Of a DNA stretch of 5,214 nt, positions 1 through 5,214 are shown piece after piece. A program made the translations under genes and the position numbers. Origin of the DNA: Acidovorax sp. (GTDB lineage: Bacteria > Pseudomonadota > Gammaproteobacteria > Burkholderiales > Burkholderiaceae_C); assembly GCA_030150585.1 (NCBI GenBank), contig JASLFM010000458.1, forward strand, positions 1-5,214. The letters run 5' to 3'. The notes beneath the pieces are model-generated. The model ran no database searches. It saw nothing but the letters and a program-made list of their open reading frames with translations, and had not been told where the DNA came from. The stretch's first letter is position 1. Each line of letters begins with the position of its first letter.

Positions 1-120
1 TCTGACCTGTATAGACCGCCCTGCGGAAAACGTTAGACTCGCTGTTTCCGACCGGGCGGCCCGGGCCCCTCCCCTGGCACCACCGCCTGCCTCTTCTTTC
101 AAGGTACCAAGGGAGACACC
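1..120 (+). promoter_or_regulatory. livK upstream leader / probable promoter region
   Basis: This is the non-coding stretch before livK. On the + strand it contains no ATG, GTG or TTG start, so I see no leader peptide. It holds an imperfect inverted repeat at 16-59, a 10-base perfect GC palindrome at 58-67 and a pyrimidine-rich run at 86-100. A Shine-Dalgarno (AAGGGAG, 109-115) ends 5 bases before the livK ATG. No convincing sigma-70 -35/-10 pair is visible. TATAGA at 10-15 could be a -10 box, but its -35 partner would lie outside the window. The promoter of the operon is inferred to be here or just upstream. Confidence 0.45.
16..59. repeat. imperfect inverted repeat in the livK leader
   Basis: Two nested arms are visible. 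CCGCCC (16-21) pairs with GGGCGG (54-59), and CGGAAA (24-29) pairs with TTTCCG (45-50). They are separated by a 2x3-base internal mismatch and enclose a 15-base central spacer (30-44). In RNA this would make a 12-bp interrupted stem. In DNA it could be a dyad operator. No T-tract follows on the + strand, so it is not a classical intrinsic terminator. The role is unknown. Confidence 0.5.
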
Positions 121-1239
121 ATGAATACCCCATTCCGCATGCAAACCGTGGCCGCAGCCCTGGGCGTCGCCGGCGCGATGTTCCTCGGCAGCGCCCACGC
201 CCAGATCAAGATCGCCATGGTCCTTCCCGCCACCGGCCCGGTGACGCAGTACGGCGACATGGTCAAGGAAGGTGTGACCACGGCCGTGGAGCTGGCCAAC
301 GCCGCCGGCGGCATCAACGGCAAGAAGATCGAGCTGGTGACCGTGGACGATGCCTGCGAGCCCAAGCAGGGCCCCGTGGCCGCCAACCGCGTGGTCAACG
401 CCAAGATCGGCTACGTGGTCGGCCCCGTGTGCTCGGGCGCAGCCATCGCTGCCGTGCCGGTCTACAACAACGAAGGCGTGGTGGTGGTGACCCCCTCGGC
501 CACCTCGCCCGCGCTGACCGAAGGCAAGAACTACCACTTCATCTTCCGCACCATCGGCCGCGACGACCAGCAAGGCCCCGCCGCCGCCAAGTTCATCGCC
601 GAGAAGATCAAGCCCAAGAAGGTCGCCGTGCTGCACGACAAGCAGTCCTACGGCCAGGGCATTGCCTCGTCCGTGCGCGACGACCTCAAGAAGGCCGGCG
701 TGCAGGTCGCCCTGTTCGAGGGCATCAACGCCGGCGACAGCGACTACTCCGCCGTCATCACCAAGCTCAAGAGCGCGGGCGTGGATTTTGTCTACTACGG
801 CGGCTACCACCCTGAAATGGGCCTGCTGCTGCGCCAGGCCGGCGAGCAGGGCCTGAAGGTACGCATGATGGGCCCCGAGGGCGTGGGCAACCCCGAGGTG
901 AATGCCATCGCCGGCCCGGCTGTGGAAGGCATGCTGCTGACGCTGCCCGCCGACTTTGCCGCCAACCCCAAGAACGCCGCCGTCGTGAAGGCCTTCAAGG
1001 ACAAGAAGCGCGATGCCTCGGGCGCCTTCCAGATCACGGCATTCACGGCCACGCAGGTCATCATCGACAGCATCAAGGCCGTGGGCGACAACCCTGCCAA
1101 GGTGGCCGAGCATATGCACAAGGCCACGTTCGAGACGCCCCTGGGCGCCATCGGCTGGGACAAGAAGGGCGACCTGAAGTCCTTCGACTTCCAGGTGTTC
1201 GAGTGGCACAAGGACGGCAGCAAGACCGCCGCCAAGTAA
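121..1239 (+). CDS. livK: branched-chain amino acid ABC transporter, periplasmic binding protein (LivK/LivJ type)
   Basis: Periplasmic substrate-binding protein of a Leu/Ile/Val-type importer: it captures the amino acid and docks on the LivH-LivM permease. The 372 residues are close to the E. coli LivJ/LivK precursors. A signal peptide is clear: a short N-region with Arg6, a hydrophobic core at about 9-23, and an AHA cleavage site giving a mature start at Gln28 (QIKIAM). The mature part shows LivJ landmarks: VDDACEPKQ around 75-83, HDKQSYGQG, DFVYYGGYHPEMG, MGPEGV and a C-terminal KGDLKSFDF...EWH region. Cys79 and Cys104 are 25 residues apart, as are the LivJ disulfide cysteines. Ser105, Thr128 and Glu253 fall where LivJ contacts the substrate carboxylate and ammonium. 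The start is set by AAGGGAG 5 bases upstream; Met7 would cut off the charged N-region. First gene of the operon. Exact specificity (Leu only, LIV, or broader) cannot be read from sequence; livJ would be an equally fair name. Confidence 0.97.
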   Translation: MNTPFRMQTVAAALGVAGAMFLGSAHAQIKIAMVLPATGPVTQYGDMVKEGVTTAVELANAAGGINGKKIELVTVDDACEPKQGPVAANRVVNAKIGYVVGPVCSGAAIAAVPVYNNEGVVVVTPSATSPALTEGKNYHFIFRTIGRDDQQGPAAAKFIAEKIKPKKVAVLHDKQSYGQGIASSVRDDLKKAGVQVALFEGINAGDSDYSAVITKLKSAGVDFVYYGGYHPEMGLLLRQAGEQGLKVRMMGPEGVGNPEVNAIAGPAVEGMLLTLPADFAANPKNAAVVKAFKDKKRDASGAFQITAFTATQVIIDSIKAVGDNPAKVAEHMHKATFETPLGAIGWDKKGDLKSFDFQVFEWHKDGSKTAAK

Positions 1240-1309
1240 ACACCCCCGCATCCGCCCTGGCGTCCACTCCCATCAGGAGCAACGGCCGCTGGGGCGTTTC
1301 GCTTTCTCC

Positions 1310-1334
1310 GGGGCCTTGCGCCCCTTCTCTTTAT
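1310..1334 (+). terminator. possible leaky intrinsic terminator / attenuator after livK
   Basis: GGGGC (1310-1314) pairs with GCCCC (1320-1324) around the five-base loop CTTGC. The stem is followed directly by TTCTCTTTAT (1325-1334). The stem is only 5 bp and the T-run is broken by C, so it would be a weak terminator, consistent with read-through to livH. A competing left arm, GGGGCG (1291-1296), can pair perfectly over 6 bp with CGCCCC (1319-1324) and would displace it. Such pairings are common by chance in GC-rich DNA, so the call is tentative. Confidence 0.4.
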
Positions 1335-1341
1335 CGAGAGG
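1324..1341 (+). promoter_or_regulatory. livH ribosome binding site inside a small hairpin
   Basis: The livH Shine-Dalgarno is GAGAGG (1336-1341), 6 bases before the ATG at 1348. It can pair with CTTCTC (1324-1329) around the loop TTTATC, giving six pairs, one of them a G-T wobble. If formed in mRNA, this would partly hide the ribosome site and lower livH initiation. It shares base 1324 with the upstream terminator-like stem. The pairing is visible; its effect is inferred. Confidence 0.4.
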
Positions 1342-1347
1342 CCCAGG

Positions 1348-2273
1348 ATGTCTGAACTCCTGCCGCAGCTGGTACAGCAGCTCTTCAACGGCCTGTCGCT
1401 CGGAGCGATCTACGCGCTGATTGCCATCGGCTACACCATGGTGTACGGCATCATCGGCATGATCAACTTCGCGCACGGCGAAATCTACATGATCGGGGCC
1501 TACGCGGGCCTCGTCACGCTCTCGGCCATCGGCACGCAAAGCGGCCTGCCAGTCTTCGTCATCGTCGGCCTGATGCTGCTGGTCGCCGTGCTGCTCACGG
1601 GCGTGTACGGCTTCGTGGTCGAGCAGGTGGCCTACAAGCCCGTGCGCAACGGCCCGCGCCTGGTGGCGCTGATCTCGGCCATCGGCATGTCCATCTTCCT
1701 TCAGAACTGGGTGGCCCTGGGCCAGGGCGCGCGCGACATGGCCGTGCCCTCGCTGCTGCCCGGCGCACTGCGCTTCGGTGCCGAAGGCGGCTTTGAAATT
1801 TACGTTCCCTACACCCGCGTACTCATCATCGTGGTGGCCGTGGCGCTCATGATCGCGCTCACGCTCTACATCAAGCATTCGCGCATGGGCCGCGCCTCGC
1901 GTGCCTGCTCGCAGGACATGCACATGGCCAACCTGCTGGGCATCGACACCAACCGCGTGATCTCGTTCACCTTCATCCTGGGCGCCATGCTGGCGGCCGT
2001 GGGCGGGGTGCTCATCGCGCTGGCCGTGGGCAAGCTCAACCCGTTCATCGGTTTCATCGTGGGCGTCAAGGCGTTCACGGCGGCGGTGCTGGGCGGCATC
2101 GGCTCCATTCCGGGCGCCATGCTCGGCGGCGTGCTGCTGGGCGTGGCCGAGACCTTCGCGGCGGCCTACATCTCGTCGGAGTACAAGGACATCGTGGCCT
2201 TCGGCCTGCTGGTGCTGATCCTGCTGTTCCGCCCCACCGGCCTGCTGGGCAAACCCGAGGTGGAGAAAGTCTG

Positions 2274-2274
<1 letters not shown>
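1348..2274 (+). CDS. livH: branched-chain amino acid ABC transporter, permease LivH
   Basis: Inner-membrane permease of the BPD_transp_2 family; with LivM it forms the channel for the amino acid delivered by LivK. The 308 residues equal the E. coli LivH length as I recall it. The protein is mostly hydrophobic helices. The N-terminal part carries the family block YTMVYGIIGMINFAHGE (residues 29-45). LISAIGMSIFLQNW follows in the middle. The cytoplasmic coupling loop (GRASRACSQDMHMANLLGI, 181-199) should contact the ATPases. GGIGSIPGA (249-257) and the C-terminal PEVEKV closely match E. coli LivH. The ATG at 1348 is supported by GAGAGG 6 bases upstream and by the N-terminal alignment (MSE...). 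Its TGA overlaps the livM ATG by one base (TGATG), which implies translational coupling. No defects are seen. Confidence 0.97.
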
Positions 2275-3547
<1,273 letters not shown>

Positions 3548-3551
<4 letters not shown>

Positions 3552-4311
3552 GCAATACGATGCTGCAAGTCGACAGCCTGTCGATGCGCTTCGGCGGCCT
3601 GCTGGCCGTGGACGGCGTGGCCTTCGACGTCAAGGAGCGCGAGATCTTCGCGATCATCGGCCCCAACGGCGCAGGCAAGACCACGGTGTTCAACTGCATC
3701 AGCGGCTTCTACCGCCCCAGCACGGGCTGCATCGCACTGCAAGGGCAGGACCTGGCAGGCCTGGGCAGCCACAGCGTGGCCCAGCACGGGCTGGTGCGCA
3801 CCTTCCAGAACGTGCGGCTGTTCAAGCACATGACGGCGTTGGAGAACCTGCTCGTGGCCCAGCACCGGCACCTCTCCACCAACCTGCTCTCGGGCCTGTT
3901 CAAAACCCGCGCCTACCGCGAAAGCGAGCAGAAGGCCCTGGACAACGCACTGCACTGGCTCGACTACATGGGCCTGCGCGAGTTCGCCAACCGCGAGGCC
4001 GGCAACCTGGCCTACGGCCACCAGCGGCGCCTGGAAATCGCGCGCTGCATGGTCACCCAGCCGCGCGTGCTCATGCTCGACGAGCCCGCCGCCGGACTCA
4101 ACCCGCAGGAGAAGAAGGACCTGCAGGGCCTGATCGAACAGTTGCGCCAGCAGTACGGCGTGGCGGTGCTGCTGATCGAGCACGACATGAGCCTGGTGAT
4201 GGGCGTGTCGGAGCGCATCCTCGTGATGGAGCATGGCCGCCCCATCGCCCTGGGCACGCCCGATGCCATCCGCAACGACGAGCGCGTGATCAAGGCCTAC
4301 CTCGGAGAAGA

Positions 4312-4315
<4 letters not shown>
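3548..4315 (+). CDS. livG: branched-chain amino acid ABC transporter, ATP-binding protein LivG
   Basis: Cytoplasmic ATPase subunit that pairs with LivF on the LivH-LivM permease. It has 255 residues, the usual LivG length. Motifs in order: Walker A GPNGAGKT (38-45, Lys44), Q-loop RTFQNVRLF (Gln87), ABC signature NLAYGHQRRLEIARC (Tyr156-Gly157-His158-Gln159 where most ABC proteins have SGGQ), Walker B LMLDE (175-179, catalytic Glu179), D-loop AAGLNP, and H-loop IEHDM (His212). The C-terminal extension GTPDAIRNDERVIKAYLGEE is typical of the branched-chain ATPase family. The frame is open upstream to 3125 within livM, but the start at 3548 is chosen for its strong Shine-Dalgarno GGAGG (3536-3540, 7-base spacing), the ATGA overlap with the livM stop and the family length. 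Close to E. coli LivG throughout. Confidence 0.97.

Positions 4316-4317
<2 letters not shown>
4304..4317 (+). promoter_or_regulatory. livF ribosome binding site with tandem ATG ATG starts
   Basis: GGAG (4304-4307) is followed by two adjacent in-frame ATGs at 4312 and 4315, overlapping the livG TGA (4313-4315). Spacing from GGAG is 4 bases to the first ATG and 7 to the second. The livM and livG sites in the same operon are also spaced 7 from their starts, which favours the second ATG mechanistically. Length and N-terminal alignment with E. coli LivF favour the first. The difference is one methionine. Confidence 0.6.
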
Positions 4318-5025
<708 letters not shown>

Positions 5026-5036
5026 AGGCCTCCAAG

Positions 5037-5066
5037 GATCAGAGGTCGCGCTGCGCGGCCTCGATC
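5037..5066. terminator. possible bidirectional terminator hairpin between convergent genes
   Basis: GATC (5037-5040) pairs with GATC (5063-5066). After a single bulged A (5041), GAGGTCGCG (5042-5050) pairs with CGCGGCCTC (5054-5062) around the loop CTG. That is 13 pairs, one a T-G wobble. The hairpin begins 11 bases after the livF stop and spans the stop codon and last codons of the minus-strand gene. No T-run follows on either strand, so it may act as a 3'-end stabiliser or a Rho-assisted terminator and not as a classical intrinsic terminator. Pairing seen, function inferred. Confidence 0.5.
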
Positions 5067-5214
5067 AGCCGGGCAAAGGCCCGCTCGTCGCCGATGCGGT
5101 GGGCGGCCAGCAGGGCGAGCTTGACGAGGAACAGCTCGCTCTTCTCCTCCCCCACCGCGTCGATGGCCGTGGCCAGGGCGTCGTAGACGGATTCCAGGCC
5201 CGCGATGCCCAGGG
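5039..5214 (-). CDS. 3' part of a small-protein gene, possibly DUF2783-like (5' end outside window)
   Basis: On the minus strand an open frame runs from the right edge to a TGA at 5041-5039 without interruption, giving 57 C-terminal residues. The visible protein reads GLESVYDALATAIDAVGEEK, then SELFLVKLALLAAHRIGDER, then AFARLIEAAQRDL. It looks alpha-helical and acidic, with no signal or membrane segment. The order (an L..VYDAL-type helix, an acidic turn, a Leu/Ala-rich helix ending in a GD turn, then a last helix) resembles from memory the short DUF2783 proteins, sometimes found beside FAD-dependent hydroxylases. That assignment is tentative and no function can be given. Codon use is as GC-rich as in the liv genes, supporting a real gene. 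It converges on livF with a 13-base gap, so it is not part of the liv operon. Confidence 0.6.
   Translation of the reverse strand, partial: LGIAGLESVYDALATAIDAVGEEKSELFLVKLALLAAHRIGDERAFARLIEAAQRDL

Larger units (their letters stand above)
1240..1347 (+). promoter_or_regulatory. livK-livH intergenic region with structured RNA
   Basis: This is the only real gap in the operon (108 bases), and it has no ATG. It carries a terminator-like hairpin at 1310-1334, an alternative left arm for it at 1291-1296, and a small hairpin over the livH Shine-Dalgarno at 1324-1341. In liv-type operons the binding protein is usually needed in excess over the membrane complex. Partial termination or 3'-end protection here would give that. 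The regulatory role is inferred; the base pairing is seen. Confidence 0.55.

Noticed and set aside
10..15. TATAGA as a sigma-70 -10 box
   Set aside because: The -35 region would fall before base 1 and cannot be seen; a single hexamer is not enough to call a promoter.
75..90. Sigma-54-like -24/-12 element (TGGCAC ... CTGC)
   Set aside because: The GG and GC are 11 bases apart where sigma-54 needs 10, and the -12 half is poor (CCTGC for TTGCA). One base off is usually inactive.
99..404. 101-codon minus-strand open frame at the left edge, a possible divergent gene
   Set aside because: It lies almost wholly opposite the livK signal peptide and N-terminus, and its Ala/Thr/Ser/Pro-rich sequence is what the reverse of that region gives.
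1273..1923. 216-codon minus-strand open frame across the livK-livH gap and livH
   Set aside because: It has the same antisense composition (many His, Asp, Gln, Arg), no domain and no credible ribosome site. It is mostly the reverse of livH codons.

Overview
The window carries a complete five-gene branched-chain amino acid (LIV/HAAT-type) ABC importer operon on the + strand: livK (periplasmic binding protein, 121-1239), livH (permease, 1348-2274), livM (permease, 2274-3551), livG (ATPase, 3548-4315) and livF (ATPase, 4312-5025). The last 176 bases hold the 3' end of a convergent minus-strand gene for a small protein, tentatively DUF2783-like. The DNA is very GC-rich with strong G/C in third codon positions, which explains the many long open frames on the opposite strand. 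Protein sequence and codon use fit a betaproteobacterium, most likely Burkholderiales of the Comamonadaceae type (Acidovorax/Comamonas-like). That placement is an inference from style, not a match.

Layout: bases 1-120 are a leader without a gene. It contains an imperfect inverted repeat (16-59), a GC palindrome (58-67) and a Shine-Dalgarno before livK. livK is followed by a 108-base gap holding a terminator-like hairpin and a second small hairpin that covers the livH Shine-Dalgarno. From livH onward there are no gaps: livH/livM overlap by 1 base, livM/livG by 4 and livG/livF by 4 (or 1, depending on which of two tandem ATGs is used). After livF only 13 bases separate its stop from the stop of the convergent gene, and a long bulged hairpin lies across that junction.

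How it works together: LivK is exported, captures the amino acid in the periplasm and delivers it to the LivH-LivM membrane heterodimer. The LivG-LivF heterodimer hydrolyses ATP to drive import. The gap after livK fits a dosage arrangement in which the binding protein is made in excess over the membrane complex.

This is a well-known transporter. I found no sign of a previously undescribed system. The points worth a second look are the RNA structures in the livK-livH gap, the hairpin at the convergent 3' ends, the leader inverted repeat, the motif asymmetry of the two ATPases and the partial gene at the right edge.
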